Source of the DNA: Blastococcus sp. DSM 46786
GTDB lineage: Bacteria > Actinomycetota > Actinomycetes > Mycobacteriales > Geodermatophilaceae
Direction of reading: 5' to 3'
DNA length: 64,000 nt
Assembly (NCBI RefSeq): GCF_900109665.1
Contig: NZ_FOAO01000004.1
Location: 1-64,000, forward strand
Part shown: positions 10,626-18,779 of the stretch, in pieces
Layout: each line of letters opens with the position of its first letter
How positions within the stretch are numbered: position 1 is the stretch's first letter
Notes under the pieces: model-generated
The model's database searches: none
Seen by the model: the letters and a program-made list of their open reading frames with translations, nothing else
What the model was told of the DNA's origin: nothing
Position numbers and translations under genes: made by a program

Positions 10626-11462
10626 TCAGACGGGCTCGACGCCGAAGACGCGGGCCAGCCGTTCGATCTTGCGGGCGCGGCCCAGCCGGGGCAGGTCGCT
10701 GCCGTCCCGGATCACCTGGCCGCGGGCGTCGAAGTCGGCGAGGAAGTCCCGCGCCCAGGCGACGTCGGAGGGCGCGGGGCTGATGACCTCGTTGATGACC
10801 GGCAGCTGGTCCATGTCCAGGCAGAGCTTCCCGGTCAGGCCGAGGGAGACGGTGACGGCGCTCTGCTCCCGCAGCACCGGCAGGCTGCTGCTCACGGTGG
10901 GCCCGTCGATCGGACCGGGGAGGTTCCCGATGCGGCTGGCCAGCACCAGGCGGGTCCGCGGGTAGGACATGGCCAGCTCGTCGGCGCTGGTGCCGGTGTC
11001 CCGGCGGTAGTCGCCGCTGCCGAACGCCAGCCGGAAGGCCCCGCGGGCACGGGCGATGTTCACCGCCTCCTCGATGCCGAGGGCCGACTCGACCAGCGCC
11101 AGGACGGGCGTGACACCACCGAGCCGGTCGAACGTCTCCGTCACGTGCTCGGCAGCCTCGGCCTTGGCGAGCATGACGCCGAGCAGCCCCGGCAGCCCGG
11201 CCAGCCCCGCCATGTCGTCGGCCCAGTACGGCGTCGCGTGGTCGTTGATCCGCACCCAGGCGCTGCGGTCCTCCCGGGAGAGCCACTGGATGACGCCCTC
11301 GCGGGCCTCCGCCTTCCGCGCCGGGTCGACGGCGTCCTCGATGTCGAGCACCACCGCATCCGCCCGCGACTGGTGCGCTACGTCGAACAGCTCCGTGCGG
11401 GCGCCGTTCACCAGCAGCCAGGAGCGCGCGTCCTCGGGACCGACCTTCGTTCGTCTCACCAC
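10626..11462 (-). CDS. HpcH/HpaI aldolase / citrate lyase beta-subunit family (CoA ester lyase)
   Basis: 278 aa from the first of two adjacent GTGs (11462, 11459); an ATG at 11495 would add eleven poorly conserved residues. Family landmarks: ARSWLLVNGAR near the start, DAVVLDIEDAV (metal-binding strand), VRIND, MLAKAE, and LALVESALGI, then the acyl-CoA-binding RLAFGSGDYRRD. Members cleave (3S)-citramalyl- or malyl-CoA-type esters with Mg2+. The gene starts about 75 bp from the preceding LLM-family oxidoreductase gene on the same strand. No partner subunits are nearby, so a stand-alone lyase is more likely than citrate lyase proper. Confidence 0.88.
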   Translation of the reverse strand: MVRRTKVGPEDARSWLLVNGARTELFDVAHQSRADAVVLDIEDAVDPARKAEAREGVIQWLSREDRSAWVRINDHATPYWADDMAGLAGLPGLLGVMLAKAEAAEHVTETFDRLGGVTPVLALVESALGIEEAVNIARARGAFRLAFGSGDYRRDTGTSADELAMSYPRTRLVLASRIGNLPGPIDGPTVSSSLPVLREQSAVTVSLGLTGKLCLDMDQLPVINEVISPAPSDVAWARDFLADFDARGQVIRDGSDLPRLGRARKIERLARVFGVEPV

Positions 11463-11511
11463 GCCCCCATCCTCGTACGGATGCTCCCCGGCCACCGCTC
11501 GGGGGGCGGCG

Positions 11512-12540
11512 TCAGGCTTCGGCCACCTGCGGGGCCACCTCGGTGCCCAGCAGCTCGATGCCCCGCATCAGGTCCTCGTGCGCCAGCCGCGGGTTGGTCA
11601 TCTGCAGCGCCACGCGGTCCACGCCCCCCAGCTGCTCGGAGACCCGCCGCAGCTTGGCGGCCACGGTGCCGGGATCGCCCATGAAGAAGGCGCCGTCCGG
11701 CCCGCTGGTGGCGTCGAACTGCGCCCGGGTCGGGGTGGCGAACCCCCGCTCGCGGGAGATCTTCGCGAACATCTCGTGCCAGCCGGGGTAGATCGTGTCC
11801 GCGGCGGCCTGCGTGCTCCCCGCGACGAAGCCGAACACGTGCAGCCCCACCTTCAGCGCCTCCGGCGGGTGACCGGCGTGCGCCCCCGCCCGGCGGTACA
11901 GGTCGACCAGCGGGGCGAACTGGCGGGGTTCGCCGCCGATGATCGCGACCATCAGCGGCAGGCCGAGCAGGCCGGCCCGGGCGAAGGACTCCGGCGTGCC
12001 CCCCACGCCCACCCAGATGGGCAACGGGTCCTGCAGCGGGCGGGGGTGGACGCCCTGGCCGGTCAGCGGCGGGCGGTGCTTCCCCGACCAGGTGACGTGC
12101 TCGGACTCCCGGATGCGCAGCAGCAGGTCGAGCTTCTCGGCGAACAGCTCGTCGTAGTCGGCCAGGCTCAGCCCGAACAGCGGGAAGGCCTCGGTGAACG
12201 AGCCGCGCCCCACGACGAGGTCGATCCGCCCCCGGGAGATCAGGTCGAGCGTCGCGAACTGCTGGAAGACCCGCACCGGGTCGGCGGCGCTGAGCACGGT
12301 GACGGCGCTGCCCAGCCGGATGCGCGAGGTGCGCGCCGCCGCGGCGCCGAGGATCACCGGCGGCGCGGAGTCGTAGTACTCGCTGCGGTGGTGCTCACCG
12401 ATGCCGAAGGAGTGCAGGCCGACGCGGTCGGCGAGCTCGATCTCCTCGAGCAGGTGCGCCATGCGCTCCTCCGGGCCGATCAGCCGCTCGGTGCGCGGGT
12501 CGGTCACCGCCGCGACGAAGCTGTCGACGCCGACGTGCAT
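11512..12540 (-). CDS. LLM class flavin-dependent oxidoreductase (bacterial luciferase-like)
   Basis: 342 aa, ATG 12540. The TIM-barrel pattern of luciferase-like monooxygenases is present: GLHSFGIGEHHRSEYYDSAP near residue 45, IRLGSAVTVLSAADPVRVFQ, GRIDLVVGRGSF, and IWVGVGGTPESFARAGLLGL. The GIGEHH motif places it with the alkanal-monooxygenase-like FMN group rather than with F420 enzymes, although related families overlap. Substrate unknown. Cytoplasmic. It precedes the lyase gene on the same strand with about 50 bp between them. Confidence 0.9.
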   Translation of the reverse strand: MHVGVDSFVAAVTDPRTERLIGPEERMAHLLEEIELADRVGLHSFGIGEHHRSEYYDSAPPVILGAAAARTSRIRLGSAVTVLSAADPVRVFQQFATLDLISRGRIDLVVGRGSFTEAFPLFGLSLADYDELFAEKLDLLLRIRESEHVTWSGKHRPPLTGQGVHPRPLQDPLPIWVGVGGTPESFARAGLLGLPLMVAIIGGEPRQFAPLVDLYRRAGAHAGHPPEALKVGLHVFGFVAGSTQAAADTIYPGWHEMFAKISRERGFATPTRAQFDATSGPDGAFFMGDPGTVAAKLRRVSEQLGGVDRVALQMTNPRLAHEDLMRGIELLGTEVAPQVAEA

Positions 12541-12594
12541 GGCCGTCCTCCGGGAGCTCGGTTCGGGACGGGACCGGCCGGCCCCGCGGCTCAG

Positions 12595-13221
12595 TCAACA
12601 CCGCCGCGGGGGGGCGCCGCTCCCGGCCGGTGGGCACGCCTCCCCCAGCGCCGCCGCCCAGGTCAGCTCGCCGGCCGCCCGCCGGTCGACGACGAGCACC
12701 GCGTCCCCGGCCGACGGCGTGGCCCCCACCCGCGCGAGGTACCGGCGCCAGCGGGTCGCGTGGCGGCGCATCCGGCCCTCGGGGACCGCCCGGCCGCGCG
12801 CCCGCTGCCCCTCCCGGGCGAGCTGCGGCGGCACGTCGAGGAGCACCAGCCGCAGCGACCGGCCCGACCGGCGGGCCGCCCGCACCACGAGGCCCCGCCA
12901 GCTCCGGCTGGTCCAGGGATCGGTGAGCACGACGAGCGGGGCGTTCCCGCCCACGGCCCGCAGGACGCGCCACCGGTGCCAGGCGTGCACCCACGGCCGC
13001 AGCAGGCGGTACGGGACACCGGGAGCGGCGCGGCGCAGCCGGCCCGCGACGTCCTCGGAGTCCAGGGCGGTCCCGGCCGGGCCGTCGTGGGCGAGCAGGC
13101 GACGCAGCAGCGTGGTCTTCCCGCTGCCCGGCAGCCCGCCGACGACGAGGAGCGCGCGGCCGGACCGCTCCGGCGGCGCCCCGCGACGGCCGGCTGCCGA
13201 CGGGACCGTGCTGCTGACCAC
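12595..13221 (-). CDS. P-loop AAA/zeta-toxin-like ATPase or kinase
   Basis: 208 aa from GTG 13221. Walker A is GLPGSGKTT (about 29-37), followed by [11 protein letters not shown], where kinases of this group place a substrate-binding acid. [13 protein letters not shown] and [20 protein letters not shown] resemble the strand-and-lid region of small P-loop kinases, with an Arg-rich lid ([12 protein letters not shown]). The fold is clear, the substrate is not. It is the first gene of a minus-strand run with about 54 bp to the LLM gene. I see no antitoxin partner, so the zeta-like resemblance should not be read as a toxin. Confidence 0.75.
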   Translation of the reverse strand: MVSSTVPSAAGRRGAPPERSGRALLVVGGLPGSGKTTLLRRLLAHDGPAGTALDSEDVAGRLRRAAPGVPYRLLRPWVHAWHRWRVLRAVGGNAPLVVLTDPWTSRSWRGLVVRAARRSGRSLRLVLLDVPPQLAREGQRARGRAVPEGRMRRHATRWRRYLARVGATPSAGDAVLVVDRRAAGELTWAAALGEACPPAGSGAPPRRC

Positions 13222-13318
13222 GCCGCCTCCTCGGTGCTCGGGAGGCGAGTCTTCCCGAGCGGGGTGCGTCTTCCCGGGGAGCCACCTGGACGTCGGCTGT
13301 GGACGGCTCCCGGTGCGG

Positions 13319-14191
13319 TCAGCCCGCGGGGACGATGCGATCGAGCCAGGCCAGCAGGTCCCGCACGACCTCGTCGCGGTTGGTCTCGTTGAACACCTCG
13401 TGCCGGGCGCCGGGGTACGCCTGCAGCGTCACGTCCCGCAGCCCGGCCTCCCGCAGCCGGTCGACGAGGACCCGGACCAGCGCCAGTTCGCCGTTCAGCG
13501 GGTCCGCGTCGCCCACCACCACGTACACCGGCAGGTCGGCGCGCACACCGCGCAGCCGCTCGGCGTCGGCCAGCTGGCGCCCGGCGAGGAACATCTGCCG
13601 GCTGTCCGCGGTCGCCAGCCCGAAGCCGCACCGCGGGTCGGCGACGTAGGCGTCCACCTGCGCCTCGTCGCGGGAGAGCCAGTCGTAGTCGGTGCGGGCC
13701 GGCTGGAACGGCGCGTTGAACGCCGAGAGGTCGGTCGGCCCGTCCAGGTCCACGGCGGGCTCGAGCAGGTCCAGCACCGTGGTGCCGGAGAGCACCAGCG
13801 CGGCGAGGTCCGCGGAGTGGTCCAGCACGTGCTGCTGCGCGGCGAAGGAGCCCATGCTGTGCCCGAGCAGCACCAGCGGCGCGCCGGGGAGCTCCGCCCG
13901 CACGGAGTCGCTCACCCGGCCCATGTCGCGCACCAGCTCGTCCCAGCCGCCGGGGCCCAGGTCGCCCCACGCGCCGTCGCGGGCGGTCGCGCCGTGACCG
14001 CGGTGGTCCTGCCCGACGACCACCCAGCCGGCCCCGGTGAGCGCGGCTGCCAGCGCCTCGTAGCGCAGCAGGTGCTCCCCCATGCCGTGCGTGAGCTGCA
14101 CGACGCCGCGCACCGGCCCGGCGGGGTCCCACCGGTAGACGGTCAGGGGGACGTCGTGGGCGGAAGGGATCGTGGAGGTCTGGTCCGGCAT
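13319..14191 (-). CDS. Alpha/beta hydrolase, monoacylglycerol-lipase-like
   Basis: 290 aa, ATG 14191. Oxyanion HG (HGMGEH, 35-40), the DHRGHG motif (62-67) and nucleophile elbow GHSMGS (Ser112) are those of Hydrolase_4/lysophospholipase-like monoacylglycerol lipases. The acid is probably in [10 protein letters not shown] and the catalytic His in [17 protein letters not shown]. No signal peptide, so cytoplasmic. Likely acts on monoacylglycerols or similar esters. It is divergent from the VanZ-like gene, sharing about 160 bp. Confidence 0.88.
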   Translation of the reverse strand: MPDQTSTIPSAHDVPLTVYRWDPAGPVRGVVQLTHGMGEHLLRYEALAAALTGAGWVVVGQDHRGHGATARDGAWGDLGPGGWDELVRDMGRVSDSVRAELPGAPLVLLGHSMGSFAAQQHVLDHSADLAALVLSGTTVLDLLEPAVDLDGPTDLSAFNAPFQPARTDYDWLSRDEAQVDAYVADPRCGFGLATADSRQMFLAGRQLADAERLRGVRADLPVYVVVGDADPLNGELALVRVLVDRLREAGLRDVTLQAYPGARHEVFNETNRDEVVRDLLAWLDRIVPAG

Positions 14192-14353
14192 GCCGGGAGG
14201 CTACGGCCGCGCGGTCGCCGGACGCATCCACGGAGGACGTGCAGCCGGCACCCAGCCCGTGCACAGCCCGGCGGCCGACCGTGGCGGCATGGACGACGAC
14301 GCGACCGGACTGCTCCTCGACTCCACCGCGGCCACGGCGCACAGGAGCGCCGC

Positions 14354-14794
14354 GTGAACGGCCGCCGCGCCGTCCTCCCGCTGCTCCTCGGTGCGGCCCT
14401 CGTCGTGGTCGGCGCCCTGACGCTCACGCCGGAGGGCGCCGGCTCGTCGTGGGGCTCGCCGGCCGAGGAGCTGCGCTGGTACGTCACCGGCCTGGACTCG
14501 CCCGTGACGGTGCGCCAGCTGCTCGGCAACCTCGGGCTCCTGGTGGTCCCCGCCGCCCTGGCGGTCCTCCGGTGGCCGGCGCTGGGTCGGCCGTCCCGGC
14601 TGATGGCGGCGGCCGGGTCCGCGGGCGTCGCCATCGAGCTGCTCCAGTGGGCGCTCCCCCTGGGCCGCGTCGTCTCGCCGCTGGACGCCGCCCTGAACGC
14701 CACCGGCGCCGTCGTCGCCGGGCTGGTGGTGGCCGCCGCGACCGCCGACCGGCCACGGGGCGGGCTCGTCGGGCGCGCCGGCGTGCCCGGCTGA
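14354..14794 (+). CDS. VanZ-like family membrane protein
   Basis: 146 aa from GTG 14354, with AGGAG six bases upstream. About four hydrophobic helices: 7-24, a segment near 55-75, 80-100 and 113-130. VRQLLGNLGLLVVPAAL and AIELLQWALPLGRVVSPLDA match the NxxxFxPfG and E..Q...R..d.xD core of VanZ-like proteins; the namesake is linked to teicoplanin resistance but most members are uncharacterised. A 22-codon open frame (14289-14357) ends across its start in a GTGA overlap and might couple translation. It converges with the SRPBCC gene. Confidence 0.8.
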   Translation: MNGRRAVLPLLLGAALVVVGALTLTPEGAGSSWGSPAEELRWYVTGLDSPVTVRQLLGNLGLLVVPAALAVLRWPALGRPSRLMAAAGSAGVAIELLQWALPLGRVVSPLDAALNATGAVVAGLVVAAATADRPRGGLVGRAGVPG

Positions 14795-14812
14795 CCTCGG
14801 GGCGCCGGCGCG

Positions 14813-15277
14813 TCAGCGCGTCTCGGCGATCCGCTGGATCGCCGCGAGGGTCACCGGGATGCCCTCGTGCGCCTGCCGGGTGCGCAGGGCGATCTGCTCG
14901 TCCGCCCGCTCCCCGTAGCGCTCGGCGAACATCGCCAGCCCGGCGGGCAGGAACTCCCACGACTCGGTGAGCTCCGTGCCGCCGGGGACGGGGGCCATGC
15001 GGAAGCCCCACCGCACGAAGCCGGCGCCGACGACCCAGGCGAACTCGCGGCCGCGGTCGGCGGCGACCACCTGCGAGCGGGTCTCCCAGGTGCGCTCGGG
15101 GGTGGCGTTGTGCCCGGTGAACCGGTCGCCGACCCGTCCCGATGCGCCCTCGTCCCACCAGCACTCCTGGCAGATCGGGCTCCACTCGCCGGTCCGCGTC
15201 ACGTCGGAGACGAGGTCGTACAACGCCTCCGGTGAGGCGGCGACCGTGATCGAGGCCGAGTGGCGCAGTTCGCTCAT
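14813..15277 (-). CDS. SRPBCC family protein (polyketide cyclase/START-like fold)
   Basis: 154 aa, ATG 15277. The opening SASITVAASPEALYDLVSDV and the following GEWSPICQECWWDE are typical of SRPBCC ligand-binding proteins; later strands read RFTGHN, GREFAWVVGAGFVRWGFRM and GGTELTESWEF. The fold binds hydrophobic ligands, and the actual ligand is unknown. No signal peptide. Divergent from the DUF1622 gene with only 21-48 bp between start codons, so the two promoters must overlap. Confidence 0.85.
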   Translation of the reverse strand: MSELRHSASITVAASPEALYDLVSDVTRTGEWSPICQECWWDEGASGRVGDRFTGHNATPERTWETRSQVVAADRGREFAWVVGAGFVRWGFRMAPVPGGTELTESWEFLPAGLAMFAERYGERADEQIALRTRQAHEGIPVTLAAIQRIAETR

Positions 15278-15325
15278 CGGCGCAGTCTCGCAATCGTCAT
15301 GCGTGCCCGGCGACGCACCCCGGGT

Positions 15326-15736
15326 ATGCGGCGCCGCGTGGAGGAGCTGCTTCAGGAGCTCGTGAACGTCCTGGTCGTCATCGTGGAGGCCTGCGGCGCT
15401 GCGGTCATCATCGTCGGCGCGGTCTGGGCGTTCCTGCTGTTCCTCTGGGTCGGCCTCCGAGACCGGAGCACGCGGGCCTTCGTCCCCGTCCGGCTGACGC
15501 TGGGCCGCTTCCTGGCCCTGGGCCTGGAGTTCCAGCTGGCGGCAGACATCCTCAAGACGGCGGTGGCACCGAGCTGGGAGGAGATCGGTCAGCTGGCCGC
15601 CATCGCCGCGATCCGGACGGCGCTGAACTACTTCCTGGGCAAGGAGATCGCCGAGGAGCGCCGGCAGATCGGCGAGGACGGGGACGACTCCTCGGGCGAC
15701 CCGACCGACCACCGGCGCACCGGGCGCACCGTGTGA
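15326..15736 (+). CDS. DUF1622 membrane protein
   Basis: 136 aa from ATG 15326; ATG 15299 in frame would add nine residues, and neither has a strong ribosome site. Two clear helices (VVIVEACGAAVIIVGAVWAF and a later LAAIAAIRTALNYF segment) flank RLTLGRFLALGLEFQLAADI, the core of DUF1622. Function unknown. The C-terminus is acidic and polar. It overlaps the next membrane-protein gene by four bases (GTGA), so the pair is translated together. Confidence 0.8.
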   Translation: MRRRVEELLQELVNVLVVIVEACGAAVIIVGAVWAFLLFLWVGLRDRSTRAFVPVRLTLGRFLALGLEFQLAADILKTAVAPSWEEIGQLAAIAAIRTALNYFLGKEIAEERRQIGEDGDDSSGDPTDHRRTGRTV

Positions 15737-16080
15737 GCTCGACGCTGGCCGCGGTCACCGGCACGATGTCCCAGGTCGTCGCGGCGATCGCGCTGGTCTC
15801 GGGCGGCCTCGCCCTGGCCGTCACCCGCCGCCCGGCGCTCGCCCTGGGCATCCTCCTCGACCTGCTCGTGGCCGCCGGCCTGCTCCGGCTGGTGGGCGAC
15901 CCCGGCTGGCGGACCGTCGCCACCGTCGCGATCGTCATCGCGATCCGCCACCTGGTGACCTACGGCCTGCGGCTGGGAGCGCGGTCCTGGAAGGAGACCA
16001 GGAAGCGGCGACCGGACCGGACGCGACAGCGCTACGACGACTCCGCCCGGCACCTGCTCCGTCCGGCCTGGCGGCGGTGA
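15733..16080 (+). CDS. Small membrane protein coupled to DUF1622
   Basis: 115 aa from GTG 15733, overlapping the DUF1622 stop. Three hydrophobic segments (about 12-30, 34-55, 60-78) precede a basic tail (KETRKRRPDRTRQR), which by the positive-inside rule is probably cytoplasmic. The phrase VATVAIVIAIRHLVTYGLRLG resembles the end of DUF1622 itself, so this may be a divergent relative of its neighbour that pairs with it. No enzymatic motif seen; function unknown. Confidence 0.65.
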   Translation: MSSTLAAVTGTMSQVVAAIALVSGGLALAVTRRPALALGILLDLLVAAGLLRLVGDPGWRTVATVAIVIAIRHLVTYGLRLGARSWKETRKRRPDRTRQRYDDSARHLLRPAWRR

Positions 16081-16190
16081 CGGTCGTCGTCGGCCGGGGA
16101 CCGGTCGGTCAGCGGGCCGGCCGGAACGTGTGACCGGGCCCCGGCTGGGCACACCGGTCCGGATCCCGCCCCGACCCGAGAGGAACGGCC

Positions 16191-16352
16191 ATGGCCGCAC
16201 ACGCCGGTGAGAAGGCGCAGAAGACCGGGGACTTCTACTGCGCTTCCTGCAGCGAGAAGGTCCACGTCACCCAGGGCGACGAGATCCCTCCGTGCCCGAA
16301 CGGCCACAAGACGTTCGAGACCCGGCGGAACGAGCCGGGCAACAAGAGCTGA
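16191..16352 (+). CDS. 53-aa zinc-ribbon protein
   Basis: ATG 16191 is preceded by GAGAGGAACG, a good ribosome site. The protein has one CxxC (CASC, 17-20) and a second knuckle CPNGHKTFE (35-43), giving a compact rubredoxin/zinc-ribbon fold. Between them KVHVTQGDEIP supplies the beta strands. Small ribbons of this kind often occur near stress or redox genes, but no partner is identifiable here. The 110 bases upstream hold no other gene, and the next 240 bases (16353-16594) show nothing I can assign. Confidence 0.75.
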   Translation: MAAHAGEKAQKTGDFYCASCSEKVHVTQGDEIPPCPNGHKTFETRRNEPGNKS

Positions 16353-16594
16353 CGCCCGCTGGCACGCTCTGAGGACGACACGTGGAGGGCCAGGAGCGCT
16401 GTCAGGTGGTGCCCGCCGGTGCACCAGTGCGGCTGACCGAGGTCGTGCTCGGCCCGTCCCGATGCCTGCCCCCGGTCGGCGAGACGACCTGGGCGCGACT
16501 CGTCCGCACGTCCGCGTTACCTCGCCGGCCCAGCGGGTAGCCCTCCGCGGTCGCGCGGCCCACGCGCGACCGGACGACCCGGGAGGGCAGCAGC

Positions 16595-16906
16595 GTGGCC
16601 GGAGCGGTGACGGCGGACGAGGTCATGGGGCACCTGACCGACGTGGACTACCCGGCGGACAAGGATGCGCTCCTGGCGGCCGCGTCGAGCCGGGGTGCCT
16701 CCGAGGAGGTGCTGCGGGCGATCCGGGCGATCCCGCCGGTCGACTACCGCAACGACGACGAGGTGATCCGGTCGCTGCGGCTGGACCCGTCACCGGGACG
16801 CGAGCCGGGTGCGCAGGCCCGGGCCGAGGCGGCCCAGGGCGTCGGCCAGGCCGTCCGCGACCCACAGGAGGATCGAGTCACGGGCGAGGACCGTCGCACG
16901 GTCTGA
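16595..16906 (+). CDS. DUF2795 domain protein
   Basis: 103 aa from GTG 16595. Residues 10-60 match DUF2795: HLTDVDYPADKDALLAAASS, then GASEEVLRAIRAIP and VDYRNDDEVIRSL. The domain is small, soluble and common in actinobacteria, of unknown function. The Gln/Arg/Glu-rich C-terminus is unstructured. The start is chosen because GTG is followed at once by domain-like sequence and preceded by GGGAGGGCAGC. Confidence 0.75.
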   Translation: MAGAVTADEVMGHLTDVDYPADKDALLAAASSRGASEEVLRAIRAIPPVDYRNDDEVIRSLRLDPSPGREPGAQARAEAAQGVGQAVRDPQEDRVTGEDRRTV

Positions 16907-16991
16907 CGCCCGGCCCCGGCGGCGACCCGGTCGGGCCGATCGGCTTCCTCAGGCGCGCGTGACCGCCGGCGTGCCGGGTAGGGACGCGGCC

Positions 16992-17114
16992 ATGCCTCCG
17001 GACGTCGCCCCCGGGTTCCGCCTGTTCCTCCCGGAGGACGTCGGCCACACCGTCGTCGACTCCGATGACCCGTCGGTCCACGACACGGCTCGCGACGTCA
17101 GGGTGCCGGCGTGA
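16992..17114 (+). CDS. Possible 40-aa peptide upstream of the split binding protein
   Basis: ATG 16992 opens 40 codons with strongly GC-biased third positions. The stop overlaps the GTG of the next gene (GTGA, 17111-17114), an arrangement used for translational coupling throughout this window. The product (GFRLFLPEDVGHTVVDSDD) has no motif I recognise. It could be a real leader peptide or chance reading in high-GC DNA. Confidence 0.3.
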   Translation: MPPDVAPGFRLFLPEDVGHTVVDSDDPSVHDTARDVRVPA

Positions 17115-18724
17115 ACGCGCTGCTGCAACGGCTGGCCGGGCGCGCCCGGCCGGAGCCGCGGGGGACCCTGCGCGTGGTGGACCCGAACCCGCTCAACTGG
17201 CTGTACATCACCTACAACACCGTCGAGGAGCCGGTCCGGGTCACCCGGCGCGGCAAGGTCCGTCCCGCGGCGATGAGCTCCTACCGGTGGCGCGGGAACC
17301 GCACCCTGGAGATACGGGTGCGCCGCGGCGAGCGGTTCGCCGACGGCACGGCCCTCGACGCCCGCTCGGTGCACCGCGCGTACACCGAGCAGGCACGGTG
17401 GCACTCCCCGCACCCACCCGGCACCCACTTCAACATCGACCCGCGCACCCGTGCGGAGGTCGTCGACGAGCGCACCGTGCGGCTGCACCTGCCCGAGCCC
17501 GACGGGCTGGTGCTGGGCAAGCTGCGCGCCACGCACGTCATGAGCGAGCGGTTCTGGCGCGACCTCGGGTTCGGCTACGCGCGGGACGAGACCGGTGAGG
17601 GCCACTGGTAGGTGATCGACGCACCGGGGCCGTGGGCCTCCGGACCGTTCACCCTGGTCGAGGGCAGATCACTGATCCACACCGAACCGGTCGTCACCGA
17701 CGGCGAGGACCGGACCTGGCTGCAGACCGAGGACCGCTCCCCCACCGTGCGGCTGCGCGCCAACCCGCACTACTGGGACCGGATCCGCGGGCCGCGGGTG
17801 CGCGAGGTCGAGTTCCGCAACGACCTCGACCGCTCCCGGGCGCTGGACCTCGTGTGCGACACCGTCGGCGAGGTCGACATCGTCACCGAGGTCCCGCACC
17901 GGGACGCCGACCGTGTCCGCCGGTCACGGCACGCCCGGCTGATGACCGTCGACGCCGTGCGGGCGCTGGCCGGGGCGATCGACCGCGGCGCCGACGGCCT
18001 GCCGCTGGCCGACGTCCGTGCCCGGCGCGCGCTCAACCTGGCCGTCGACCGCGCCGCGCTGGTGCACGACCTGTTCGGCGGGCACGCCCGGCCGCTGGCC
18101 GGTCTCACCCCGCCGACGGCGCTCACCGCCCTGCACCGGGCTCCCGGGCGGCTGCGGCCGTATCCGTACGACCCGTCCCGGGCGGCCCGGCTGTGGCGGG
18201 AGTCGGGCGGTGCACGGCGCCCCCTGCGGCTGGCCGCCATGGCGGACTGCGAGGCGGTGGCCCACGCGGTCGCCGCCCAGTGGCACACGGCGCTGGGTCT
18301 CGCGGTCGAGGTCCGGGTGCTGCGCAGTGCCGAGGAGCAGCGCGAAGCCCGGCGCCGGCAGGCGGCCGAGCTGCCCCGCGACTGGGACGTGCTGCTGCTC
18401 GAGCAGGGGTCGCAGTCCGTCGACGTCCCCCCGCTGGAGCTGCACCGGGCGTTCGCCGGCCGGTCCGGCGAGTTCCGCGCCGGGCCGGTCGACCCGGAGT
18501 TCGAGCGGTTGTTCGGGCGCCTGACCGCGCAGCGCTCGCAGGTGCGGCAGGTGCTCGCCGCCAACCGCATCGACCGGTACGTGACCGACCAGGCGCTCGC
18601 GTTGTTCCTCGTCGCGCCGCAGGTGCTCTACGCGGTCAACGAGCACGTGGACTTCACGCCGTACGCGACGACGTTCGAGCTGGCCGACACGTCCGTCCGC
18701 CGGAGGCACTGGTCGCTCCGGTGA
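17111..18724 (+). pseudogene. Family 5 extracellular solute-binding protein gene interrupted by in-frame TAG
   Basis: One 538-codon frame encodes an SBP_bac_5-like protein, but codon 167 (17609-17611) is TAG. It splits the gene into a 166-codon N-part ending DETGEGHW and a C-part opening VIDAPGPWASGPF, which read as one continuous domain. The C-part begins with GTG directly after the TAG, so reinitiation is conceivable. Family marks include RRGERFADGTALDARSVHRA and DVRARRALNLAVDRAALV. No signal peptide or lipobox is present, odd for a binding protein, and no permease or ATPase genes adjoin. A recent nonsense mutation is simplest; sequencing error, readthrough or a two-chain product are alternatives. 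Confidence 0.7.
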
Positions 18725-18779
18725 CCTACCGGTTCGCGGCCGGGATCCGCCGACCCCGGCCGACCCCCGGGGGCGGCGG

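Noticed and set aside
14289-14357. 22-codon ORF ending across the VanZ-like start (GTGA)
   Set aside because: Coupling is possible, but the ORF has no ribosome site and no recognisable product; too weak to list as a gene.
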